Assembly: GCA_964441735.1 (NCBI GenBank)
Contig: CAYTVB010000043.1
Location: 1-13,472 of the forward strand
Length of the DNA stretch: 13,472 bases
From: JASMTM01 sp964441735
Lineage (GTDB): Bacteria; Thermotogota; Thermotogae; Petrotogales; Kosmotogaceae
Direction: 5' to 3'
Positions 1 to 5,634 of the stretch are shown here, in pieces (the first letter of the stretch is position 1; every line of letters begins with the position of its first letter). The notes beneath the pieces are model-generated. The model did not search any database. It saw only the letters and a list, made by a program, of their open reading frames with translations, and had not been told where the DNA came from. The translations under genes were made by a program, and so were the position numbers.

Positions 1-1
1 A

Positions 2-223
2 ATCAAACTTCTAATTGATAACAGTTACTGCGTTAAAGCATTAGCAAAACGACTCAAGATATCTGAATCAGCCATATCACAACATCTAAAAATCTTAAAA
101 AATGCAGGAATTGTAAAAGGTAAGAAAAGTGGTTATTACACTCACTACACAGTAAATCAAGAAGTACTTCTAGAAGCTGCTGAAGAACTATCTGAATTAT
201 CTAAAATACCAGCAAAAAAATAA
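2..223 (+). CDS. ArsR/SmtB-family metal-sensing repressor, 3' part
   Basis: This is the C-terminal 73 residues of a winged-helix regulator whose start lies left of the window. The visible part begins IKLLIDNSYCVKALAKRL and contains the recognition helix region SESAISQHLKILKNAGIVKG, followed by the wing (KKSGYYTHY), a typical ArsR layout. A Cys in SYCVKAL sits where ArsR proteins have the first Cys of the metal-binding CVC motif, but the second Cys is Lys here. The C-terminal helix has no His, so an SmtB-type alpha5 site is not evident. The gene ends 49 bases before a tiny Cys/His-rich gene on the same strand, so the two may be co-transcribed and metal-responsive. The family call is firm; the ligand is unknown. 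Confidence 0.85.
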   Translation: MKLLIDNSYCVKALAKRLKISESAISQHLKILKNAGIVKGKKSGYYTHYTVNQEVLLEAAEELSELSKIPAKK

Positions 224-272
224 ATTAACCTATGATATGAATATATTTTATACAAATAAGGAGGGGAGAAAA

Positions 273-443
273 ATGTGTGAAGGTGAATGCAGAAAACAAC
301 AAGAAGTAAAAAAGCATAATCAAGAGTGCAATCATGAACACAGCGAAAATAATGAATGTTGTCACGAACATAATGTTGAAGAGTGTGAATGCCATCAGGA
401 AGGCTCAGAAAACTCCTGCGACTGCAAAAAAGAACAAAAATAA
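273..443 (+). CDS. Cys/His-rich small protein, putative metal-binding (metallothionein-like)
   Basis: This is a 56-residue hydrophilic protein with 9 Cys and 6 His, in clusters such as CNHEH, ECCHEH, ECECH and CDC. It has no hydrophobic segment, so it should be cytosolic. The ATG at 273 is chosen because AGGAGGGG lies at 259-266, six bases upstream; the longer in-frame ATG at 237 lacks a comparable site. It follows an ArsR-type regulator gene by 49 bases, the same pairing logic as SmtB with the metallothionein SmtA, though no homology to SmtA is claimed. The likely role, by inference, is buffering or chaperoning a soft or transition metal ion. The Lys/Glu-rich background suggests little fixed fold without metal. 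No terminator is visible after it. Confidence 0.75.
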   Translation: MCEGECRKQQEVKKHNQECNHEHSENNECCHEHNVEECECHQEGSENSCDCKKEQK

Positions 444-490
444 CTGAATATTAATAAAGAACATAATAGTTTCATTTTTGACAAATTAAT

Positions 491-534
491 TCCACTATCA
501 GAAGAGTTACACGAAGCGACGACGTGTGCACTTT
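491..534 (+). repeat. Composite repeat module R1, degenerate copy 1
   Basis: It aligns with 4319-4366, roughly three quarters identical by eye. Shared parts are CAGA(A/G)GAG, then CGAAGCGACGA and then GTGTGCA near the end. The leading hairpin seen in the other copies is decayed here. Confidence 0.55.
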
Positions 535-557
535 CTATCTTCTCATGATTTAAAATT

Positions 558-573
558 CTACCCTCGAGGGTAG
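558..573. repeat. 16-base perfect palindrome
   Basis: The sequence CTACCCTCGAGGGTAG is its own reverse complement. It directly abuts a second inverted repeat at 574-591. It could be a protein-binding site or a cruciform or hairpin arm of the repeat block. No T-run follows, so it is not an intrinsic terminator. Confidence 0.7.
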
Positions 574-591
574 CCAGCTGTACATAGCTGG
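574..591. repeat. Inverted repeat CCAGCT/AGCTGG
   Basis: A perfect 6-base stem (CCAGCT...AGCTGG) with a 6-base loop GTACAT starts one base after the 16-base palindrome. A similar tandem of two hairpins is seen at 13424-13454, with different bases. Confidence 0.55.
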
Positions 592-767
592 GAGCGTTTA
601 CAAAGTCAATCGAAGAGAGAGGCTTGATCTGATTATACAAGCTGCTCCAAAAGAGGCGCTTGAAGGTAAGCAATTACTAAAAACAAATAATTATTATATT
701 TCTATAAAAACCAAACCCTAAACTCCAGACCCTAGGCCTGTTTACTTGAGAATTCGACCGACGAAGT

Positions 768-825
768 CGCAAATCCGTGTGTTCCCCAACACGCAAATCC
801 GCGTTGCACTGTAATGCGCAAATCA
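768..825 (+). repeat. Three CGCAAATC units, about 24 bases apart
   Basis: Units start at 768 (CGCAAATCCGTGT), 792 (CGCAAATCCGCGT) and 817 (CGCAAATCA), giving spacings of 24 and 25 bases. The bases between are only partly alike. This is too short and too few for a CRISPR array. Confidence 0.55.
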
Positions 826-840
826 TTGGTTTTAAAAACT

Positions 841-886
841 TTCTCGGGATCTCGGATTCTCGTCTCTTTGGTTCTTCTCGTGTTCT
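841..886 (+). repeat. Composite repeat module R3, copy 1
   Basis: The element runs TCTCGGGATCTCGG..TCTCGTC..TTTGGTTCTTCTCGTGTT. It closely matches 973-1019 and 13354-13393, differing at a few positions, and is pyrimidine-rich on this strand. Confidence 0.75.
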
Positions 887-936
887 AAAGAATCTGCTCT
901 CTCAGATCGTCGTTGAACGAGCGCAGTGAGTGACTC

Positions 937-957
937 CAAGCGTCCCTCTCCGAGCGT
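937..957 (+). repeat. Composite repeat module R2, copy 1
   Basis: The 21-base motif runs from CAAGCGTC to GAGCGT with a CTCTC core, and matches 4511-4531 at 19 of 21 positions. It lies between two R3 copies. Confidence 0.6.
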
Positions 958-972
958 AAGATGCACTATTCG

Positions 973-1019
973 TTCTCGGGATCTCGGAGTCTCGTCTTTT
1001 TGGTTCTTCTCGTGTTTTT
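973..1019 (+). repeat. Composite repeat module R3, copy 2
   Basis: It is a near-copy of 841-886 with the same TTGGTTCTTCTCGTGTT core. It ends only about 35 bases before the ABC-2 ATPase start, so it lies in the leader or promoter region of that gene. Confidence 0.75.
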
Positions 1020-1053
1020 CAGTTCTCGTCTCTAAAAGGATGTGGTATTTTCA

Positions 1054-2019
1054 ATGGATATTGTAACGGTAAACAATCTAGTAAAAAATTACGTTGATTT
1101 TCTTGCTATAAAAGGAATAGATTTTTCCATAAAAAAAGGTGAAGTATTCGGATTTCTTGGACCTAACGGTGCAGGCAAAACCACAACAATAAACATGTTA
1201 ACTGGACTTTGTAAAGTAACAGAGGGAACTATTACCATTGCTGGAATTGATGCTGTTAAAAACATTAAAGAAGTCCAGGGGATAATAGGTATAGTTCCTG
1301 ATGAAAGTAACTTGTACGATGAACTAACCGGGTTCGAAAACCTTTGTTTTTGCGCTTCATTATATGGCATGAAGAAAAAAGAAAGAGAAGAGAGAGCCTG
1401 GGATCTTCTAAAACAGTTCAAATTAGACGATACAGGAAAAAAACTGTATGAGGACTATTCAAAAGGTATGAAAAGAAAGCTCACTATAGCAGCAGGTATA
1501 ATACATGAACCCAAAATACTTTTTCTTGATGAACCCACAACGGGAATCGATGTAGAAAGTGCGAGACAGATAAGAAAAATGATCGTGGACCTAAACAAAA
1601 AAGGAACAACTATCTTTCTTACAACACACTACATAGAAGAAGCTGAACGTTCATGTAACAGAATTGCCTTCATTGTAAATGGAAAAATCGTAAAAATAGG
1701 TACTCTGGAAGAACTCATGAAAGAAGTACAAAAAGAAAAAATCATTCAATTCATTGTAGATTCCAGTGCAAAAAGTGTTAAAGAAAAAATGCAAAAAGAA
1801 TTTCCTGATTATAAATTTGAGATTATTAATAGTAATACTATCAGACTTATTTCGAATTTTACTGTTGGCTTAATGCCTTTTATAAAGTATTTTGATGATA
1901 ATGGACTAAACGTTTACGAAGCAAAAGTAATCAAACCTTCGCTGGAAGAGGTATTTGTAAGAATCACCGGAATTGAAGCATCAAAAATGAAAAAAGAAAA
2001 AGCTGGTGGTAAGAAATGA
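1054..2019 (+). CDS. ABC-2-type exporter, ATP-binding subunit
   Basis: This is a 321-residue ATPase that powers export through the permease encoded next. Walker A is GPNGAGKTT (residues 36-44), the signature is YSKGMKRKL (135-143), Walker B is ILFLDEPT (155-162), and the switch His lies in TTHYIEEAE. The Q-loop position reads VPDESNLYDELTG, with Asp where Gln is usual, a known variant among ABC-2 ATPases. About 100 residues beyond the nucleotide-binding domain resemble the C-terminal extension of NatA/DrrA-like subunits. The start is uncertain. ATG 1054 begins the conserved N-terminus. GTG 1042 is also in frame, but AAAAGGA ends just one base before it; the same AAAGGA is a rather distant 13 bases from 1054. 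The gene overlaps the permease gene by ATGA. Substrate unknown; drug, lipid or Na+ export are possibilities. Confidence 0.93.
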   Translation: MDIVTVNNLVKNYVDFLAIKGIDFSIKKGEVFGFLGPNGAGKTTTINMLTGLCKVTEGTITIAGIDAVKNIKEVQGIIGIVPDESNLYDELTGFENLCFCASLYGMKKKEREERAWDLLKQFKLDDTGKKLYEDYSKGMKRKLTIAAGIIHEPKILFLDEPTTGIDVESARQIRKMIVDLNKKGTTIFLTTHYIEEAERSCNRIAFIVNGKIVKIGTLEELMKEVQKEKIIQFIVDSSAKSVKEKMQKEFPDYKFEIINSNTIRLISNFTVGLMPFIKYFDDNGLNVYEAKVIKPSLEEVFVRITGIEASKMKKEKAGGKK

Positions 2020-2750
2020 ACGCATGGATTGCATTCTGGAATATTCTTAAAAAAGATATGAAAAACTACTATTTGAAGCCACCAAATATCAGCTGGGGAA
2101 TCATTTTCCCCGTTGCCTGGACACTTATGTTTTTTATAAGAACCCAGTCAGATCTTGGAATAAAAGATATCCTTCCAGGTGTCATGTCAATATCTATTCT
2201 ATTTGGAACTACCTCCATGCTTGCCGTAACAATAACCTTCGAAAGGAAAAAACGATCCTTTGAAAGGCTTCTGCTTGCACCTATTAGTCTTAACCTTCTG
2301 ATGCTTTCAAAAACAACAGGTGCGATTTTATTTGGCATAGTCAATGCATTTATTCCGGTACTGTTCGCTTCCTTTTTGATAGACCTTTCAGGGATAAACT
2401 GGTTAATAGTATTTGGCAGCGTTGTTCTAACTGCAATAACTTCAACATTCCTTGGATTGTTTATTGCCGTTTCTGTTAGTGAAGTGTTCGAGGCACAAAC
2501 ATTTTCCAATTTTTTCAGATTTCCAATGATTTTCTTATGTGGCTTATTTGTACCCGTGCAAAATCTGCCAGTTTACATAAGACCACTTTCTTTTGTCTTT
2601 CCTTTAACATATGGGGTTGACATATTTAAAACCTCCATTAATAACGCTGGTTTTATGCCTTTGTGGTCCAACTATCTTGCACTATTAGGTTTTGCTCTTT
2701 TATTGTTTGGATTCAGTGTGAGAAATATAAAAGAAAAGTGGATAATATAA
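2016..2750 (+). CDS. ABC-2-type exporter, membrane subunit
   Basis: This is a 244-residue integral membrane protein with about six hydrophobic segments. The first follows a short amphipathic start (WAFWNILKKDMKNYY in essence) at WGIIFPVAWTLMFF. Others include ISILFGTTSMLAVTITF, IVNAFIPVLFASFLI, IVFGSVVLTAITSTFLGLF and FFRFPMIFLCGLFVPVQNLP; the last resembles the conserved ABC-2 motif before the last transmembrane helix. The start overlaps the ATPase stop (ATGA), so the two are translationally coupled and form one exporter, probably with two copies of each subunit. A strong terminator 60 bases downstream closes the unit. The length is normal for ABC-2 permeases. The transported compound cannot be inferred. 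Confidence 0.9.
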   Translation: MNAWIAFWNILKKDMKNYYLKPPNISWGIIFPVAWTLMFFIRTQSDLGIKDILPGVMSISILFGTTSMLAVTITFERKKRSFERLLLAPISLNLLMLSKTTGAILFGIVNAFIPVLFASFLIDLSGINWLIVFGSVVLTAITSTFLGLFIAVSVSEVFEAQTFSNFFRFPMIFLCGLFVPVQNLPVYIRPLSFVFPLTYGVDIFKTSINNAGFMPLWSNYLALLGFALLLFGFSVRNIKEKWII

Positions 2751-2810
2751 AGACCTTAGTTATTATTTGATTCTGCTGTTTTTCTCAAAATTCATTTTGA
2801 AAACAAAAAC

Positions 2811-2841
2811 GGATTCTGGTGTTTTCCAGAGTCCTTTTTTC
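2811..2841 (+). terminator. Rho-independent terminator of the ABC-2 exporter genes
   Basis: The stem GGATTCTGG pairs with CCAGAGTCC (nine pairs, one G-U) around the loop TGTTTT and is followed by TTTTTTC. It lies 60 bases after the permease stop on the same strand. Confidence 0.88.
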
Positions 2842-2960
2842 AACCAGGTAAAATCATGGTCACTGTTTTCCGTCTTAGGACTTTGTTAAGTTATCTAGTA
2901 TTATGAGAGTATAGTATGTTCCTTAATTTTGGCTTCTTTCACAAAAAGGGGATAATAAAA

Positions 2961-3566
2961 ATGCATATTATGAAAAAAATATCTGTTTTATTTGTAATAA
3001 CTGTTTTGTTTATACTTATTGCATGCAGTACTTTTTCTGTTAATGCTACTGTTAGCACAACTGAGGAAGCTACTGAATCCTGGTATGATGAATCCACGGG
3101 TTATTGGATTATTGAAGAAGAATTCGATCCAACAACAAACACTACAGAGGTCTCCTTACTACTCCCCAGTATTGAAGTCATTCGTGCAGCAATTAGAGAT
3201 GAAAACTATCCTGTTGAAGAAAACATGCAATTATTGGGTTTCTTTTCAACAGCTGATTTTAAAATGATGGCAATAATATGGGATGAGCCACTTGGTGAGA
3301 ATCCATCCATTGAATATAGATTTGATGAGGAAGAATTTGAAGAAAATGAAAACTGGCTGGTAGTCGAACAAAATCTTTTCTTGTTTGATATCGGAACTGA
3401 TGTAAAAAATATTGTTGAGAAACTTACAAAAACAGAGACATTTACACTTAAAATAACCACTGAAGGTACATTAACAAAAGAAGCAAATTTTGATATCAGG
3501 GGATTTAACAATGCAGTCACGCCTTATCTTGGTCATTTTGAATGGGAATACCTTAAGGACCTATGA
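2961..3566 (+). CDS. Exported acidic protein of unknown function, possible lipoprotein
   Basis: I do not recognise this 201-residue protein. It opens with MHIMKK and a hydrophobic stretch ending LFILIAC, a fair lipobox (L-I-A-C, Cys around residue 22). Alternatively a signal peptidase I cut could follow VNA. The mature part is very acidic (EEEFEENEN and similar) and predicted as beta-rich, without further membrane segments. There is little Cys and no repeat. The ATG at 2961 is chosen because AAGGGG sits nine bases upstream; an in-frame ATG at 2916 would bury the signal behind 15 residues and lacks a good site. The gene stands alone: an intrinsic terminator lies 120 bases upstream and the next gene is 210 bases downstream. 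It probably acts on the cell surface or in the periplasm. Confidence 0.75.
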   Translation: MHIMKKISVLFVITVLFILIACSTFSVNATVSTTEEATESWYDESTGYWIIEEEFDPTTNTTEVSLLLPSIEVIRAAIRDENYPVEENMQLLGFFSTADFKMMAIIWDEPLGENPSIEYRFDEEEFEENENWLVVEQNLFLFDIGTDVKNIVEKLTKTETFTLKITTEGTLTKEANFDIRGFNNAVTPYLGHFEWEYLKDL

Positions 3567-3740
3567 TGTTATGCGAAATTTTATTCTAGTCATCTATTAA
3601 AGATATAAATCGAAAAATGAACTACTAAAATTTAATTACTATATTTATTTGCTAGAAATTAGATTAGTGTTTTCATACAAAACATTATTTCTGATAAATG
3701 GTCTTTCATTTTGCCCTAAAAATATGCAAAAAGAAGACAA

Positions 3741-3746
3741 TATAAT
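3741..3746 (+). promoter_or_regulatory. Possible -10 box (TATAAT) for the flavodoxin gene
   Basis: A perfect TATAAT lies 30 bases before the start. The best -35-like hexamer, TTGCCC at 3711, is too far away (24-base spacer), so the call rests on the -10 alone. Confidence 0.35.
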
Positions 3747-3776
3747 CACCTATTTTAATTAAAGGTGGTGCTTTTC

Positions 3777-4205
3777 ATGAATATCAGCATAGTTGTTTAT
3801 TCAAAAACTGGACATACAATATCTTTGGCAAACAGATTAAAAAACAAGCTGGATAAACTTGGGCATAATACAACACTTGCAAAATTAGGAAGTTCGGAGC
3901 CAGACATAAGTAAATATGATGGACTGGTTATTGCAACACCTGTTCACGGAGCATCCCCTGCAGAAGCTGTAAAGGACTATCTTGACAAGCTCCCTTCTCT
4001 CAAAGGTAAAAAAATGGCATGTCTGGCAACAAGTCTTTTCCCTGCTGCTTTGGGAAGAAATCAAACCCTCAAGTATTTAAAAGAAACGTGTGAATCCAAA
4101 GGCGCAGAAGTTTGTAGTACAGGAGGAATAAGCTCACTCAGTTTTGGAAAAAAGAAAAAAATCAAAGAACTCATTAAAAAACTGTCGTCTTGCTTCCCGG
4201 TCTAA
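3777..4205 (+). CDS. Flavodoxin-like FMN-binding protein
   Basis: This is a 142-residue cytosolic protein with a flavodoxin fold. The N-terminal strand NISIVVYSKTGHT ends in the phosphate-binding loop (S/T-x-T-G-x-T pattern) for FMN. A second strand and loop, YDGLVIATPVHGASPAEAVKDYL, matches the 50s loop of flavodoxin-like NAD(P)H-quinone reductases and related proteins, and KKMACLATSLFP is the third core strand. The protein could carry electrons or reduce quinones or nitro compounds; the sequence does not decide. ATG 3777 is preceded by AAAGGTGGTG (3761-3770); the GTG at 3765 lies inside this site and is not the start. It is a single gene, not obviously linked to its neighbours, with repeat-rich DNA after it and no terminator seen. 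Confidence 0.85.
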   Translation: MNISIVVYSKTGHTISLANRLKNKLDKLGHNTTLAKLGSSEPDISKYDGLVIATPVHGASPAEAVKDYLDKLPSLKGKKMACLATSLFPAALGRNQTLKYLKETCESKGAEVCSTGGISSLSFGKKKKIKELIKKLSSCFPV

Positions 4206-4281
4206 ATATTCGCCATTTTTCTATACATTACGTTCATTAAATCATTATTTTTATCTCATTATAATTATTGTGATTATCCTA

Positions 4282-4310
4282 TCTCAGATCTCGAATCTCG
4301 CCTTCTCGTC
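4282..4310 (+). repeat. Composite repeat module R3, shortened copy
   Basis: TCTCAGATCTCGAATCTCG followed by CCTTCTCGTC resembles the other R3 copies but lacks their middle TTTGGT part. Confidence 0.4.
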
Positions 4311-4318
4311 AATTAATT

Positions 4319-4366
4319 CTCCTCTACCAGAGGAGTGGCGCGAAGCGACGAGGTGTGTGCATTTGA
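4319..4366 (+). repeat. Composite repeat module R1, copy 2
   Basis: A perfect 7-base stem CTCCTCT/AGAGGAG with loop ACC (4319-4335) is followed by a CGC-GAA-GCG mini hairpin (4339-4347), and then GGTGTGTGCATTTGA. The tail recurs at 13459-13472. Confidence 0.7.
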
Positions 4367-4510
4367 CCTTGCCTTTTCTTTTGCTTTTACCAAACCCAAT
4401 ACTCCATACACTAAACCCGATTTTTTAAGGTACCTGCTCTGTCAGAGCCTCTTGAGCGAAAGTATCATCAAGCGGCTGCAAGCGTCATGAGTGGTCGCAG
4501 ACCACGTCTT

Positions 4511-4531
4511 CAAGCGTCTCTCTCTGAGCGT
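4511..4531 (+). repeat. Composite repeat module R2, copy 2
   Basis: It matches 937-957 at 19 of 21 bases (CAAGCGTC..GAGCGT). Confidence 0.6.
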
Positions 4532-4662
4532 CAAATGGTTTATCTATGTACCAATCGGTTCACGTGTTTTTCTTAAAATATCTTACTCTCGCCTTTTTTA
4601 GGATTCTTAGTTCTAGGTTTTTAATGTATTTTCCCGGACCCTTGATCTTATTTTTTTCATAC

Positions 4663-5616
4663 TTAATCTAATTTCGCTTTTGAATATGAATCAAATCCAA
4701 CAGCCGCGAGAATTACTATTCCTTTAAAAACATACTGTACATACAGATTTATTCCCATCAGGTTAAAAGCATTAGTTATCATTGTTAGAAGAAGTGCACC
4801 AATTAAAGTCCTAAAAACAGAGCCTTCACCTCCAGAAACACTTGTACCACCAATAACTGCTGATGCTATTGCATCGAGTTCATAACCTTGTCCAGCTAAA
4901 GGTGTTACTGAAAGCAATCTAGAAGCATATACTATACCAGAAACAGAAGCAGCCATTCCACCAACTACAAAAGTCATTATCAAATAATAATCTACTTTAA
5001 CACCTGAAAGTCTTGCAGCTTCTTTATTTCCTCCTATAGCACAAGCGTATCTACCGAATTTCGTTTTAGTAAGAACAAATTGCCCAAGAATGACACATCC
5101 AATAAGGAGAATTATTGGAAAAGGAATAGGTCCAATATAGCCATTCCCAATAAATGAAAATCCCTGTGAATCGACGTATAAAGGATAACCGCCTGTATAC
5201 ATATACACAAATCCTCTTATGATTGTCATAGTTCCAAGCGTTGCTATTATTGCTGGGATATGAATTTTTGCACTTAAAATTCCATTTAATATTCCAAAAA
5301 CAACTCCTACACCTATTACTACGATAATTGAAAGCGACCAGTGCATAGATGATTGTAACCCCACAGCCATCGCAGCAGTTAAAGCCATTAGTGAACCAAC
5401 TGAAATATCAAATCCTCCACCAATGATTACAAAAGTAGATCCTATGGCCATTATCCCCACTATAGAACTCTGTCTAAAAACATTAATAATATTTCTCCAG
5501 GACAAAAAGTTAGGTGTAAGAAAAGATATGATAATAATCAACGCCAAAAAAGCGAAAAGTAATTTATATTTTCCACCAATATTCATTCTCTTCAAATTGA
5601 AACCTGGGCTAGACAT
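4663..5616 (-). CDS. Sugar ABC transporter permease, RbsC family
   Basis: This is a 317-residue inner-membrane permease of a ribose/galactose-type importer. It is strongly hydrophobic, with about eight or more transmembrane segments from LLFAFLALIIIISFL onward. It carries the family motif GGGFDISVGSLMAL after the second segment, and the cytoplasmic loop facing the ATPase reads GGNKEAARLSGVKVDYY. The C-terminal part, GTSVSGGEGSVFRTLIGALLL, is also typical. The start is the ATG at 5616: AGGTGGTG lies nine bases upstream, whereas the in-frame GTG at 5631 overlaps that site. It follows the ATPase gene by 18 bases and is the last gene of the operon. It should form a dimer with one two-domain ATPase. 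Confidence 0.93.
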   Translation of the reverse strand: MSSPGFNLKRMNIGGKYKLLFAFLALIIIISFLTPNFLSWRNIINVFRQSSIVGIMAIGSTFVIIGGGFDISVGSLMALTAAMAVGLQSSMHWSLSIIVVIGVGVVFGILNGILSAKIHIPAIIATLGTMTIIRGFVYMYTGGYPLYVDSQGFSFIGNGYIGPIPFPIILLIGCVILGQFVLTKTKFGRYACAIGGNKEAARLSGVKVDYYLIMTFVVGGMAASVSGIVYASRLLSVTPLAGQGYELDAIASAVIGGTSVSGGEGSVFRTLIGALLLTMITNAFNLMGINLYVQYVFKGIVILAAVGFDSYSKAKLD

Positions 5617-5634
5617 TTTCTTTTTCACCACCTA

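Larger units (their letters stand above)
444..1041. other. 598-base non-coding gap filled with repeat modules
   Basis: I see no convincing gene here. In order it holds a degenerate copy of the GGTGTGTGCATTTGA-type element, a 16-base perfect palindrome with an adjoining hairpin, a CCAAACCC..ACTCC motif, three CGCAAATC units about 24 bases apart, and two copies of a TCTCGG..TTCTTCTCGTG element with a CAAGCGTC..GAGCGT motif between them. It is visibly richer in G+C than the genes on either side. The next gene starts about 35 bases after the last repeat copy, so its promoter must lie in or near this repeat block; I cannot pick one out. Confidence 0.7.
4206..4662. other. 457-base convergent gap with repeat modules
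   Basis: This gap separates the flavodoxin gene (plus strand) from the end of the sugar-transport operon (minus strand). It contains a decayed R3-like stretch, a well-formed R1 element, the CCAAACCC..ACTCC motif and an R2 motif, in that order. I see no convincing gene and no clear terminator for either flanking transcript. The open frame across 4144-4428 consists mostly of repeat and has no ribosome binding site. Confidence 0.65.

Noticed and set aside
395..673. 92-codon open frame on the minus strand
   Set aside because: It overlaps the Cys-rich gene and repeat DNA, has no ribosome binding site, and its translation is not protein-like.
768..825. Possible CRISPR array from the spaced CGCAAATC units
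   Set aside because: The repeats are only 9-13 bases, there are three of them, and no cas genes are seen.
2883..2915. Promoter for the exported protein (TTGTTA and TATAGT)
   Set aside because: The spacer would be 21 bases, too long for a standard promoter, so it was not annotated.
3019..3267. 82-codon frame inside the exported-protein gene
   Set aside because: It is a shadow of the gene at 2961-3566, which has a signal peptide and its own ribosome binding site.
4144..4428. 94-codon open frame on the plus strand
   Set aside because: It begins inside the flavodoxin gene in another frame and runs through the R3, R1 and CCAAACCC repeats.
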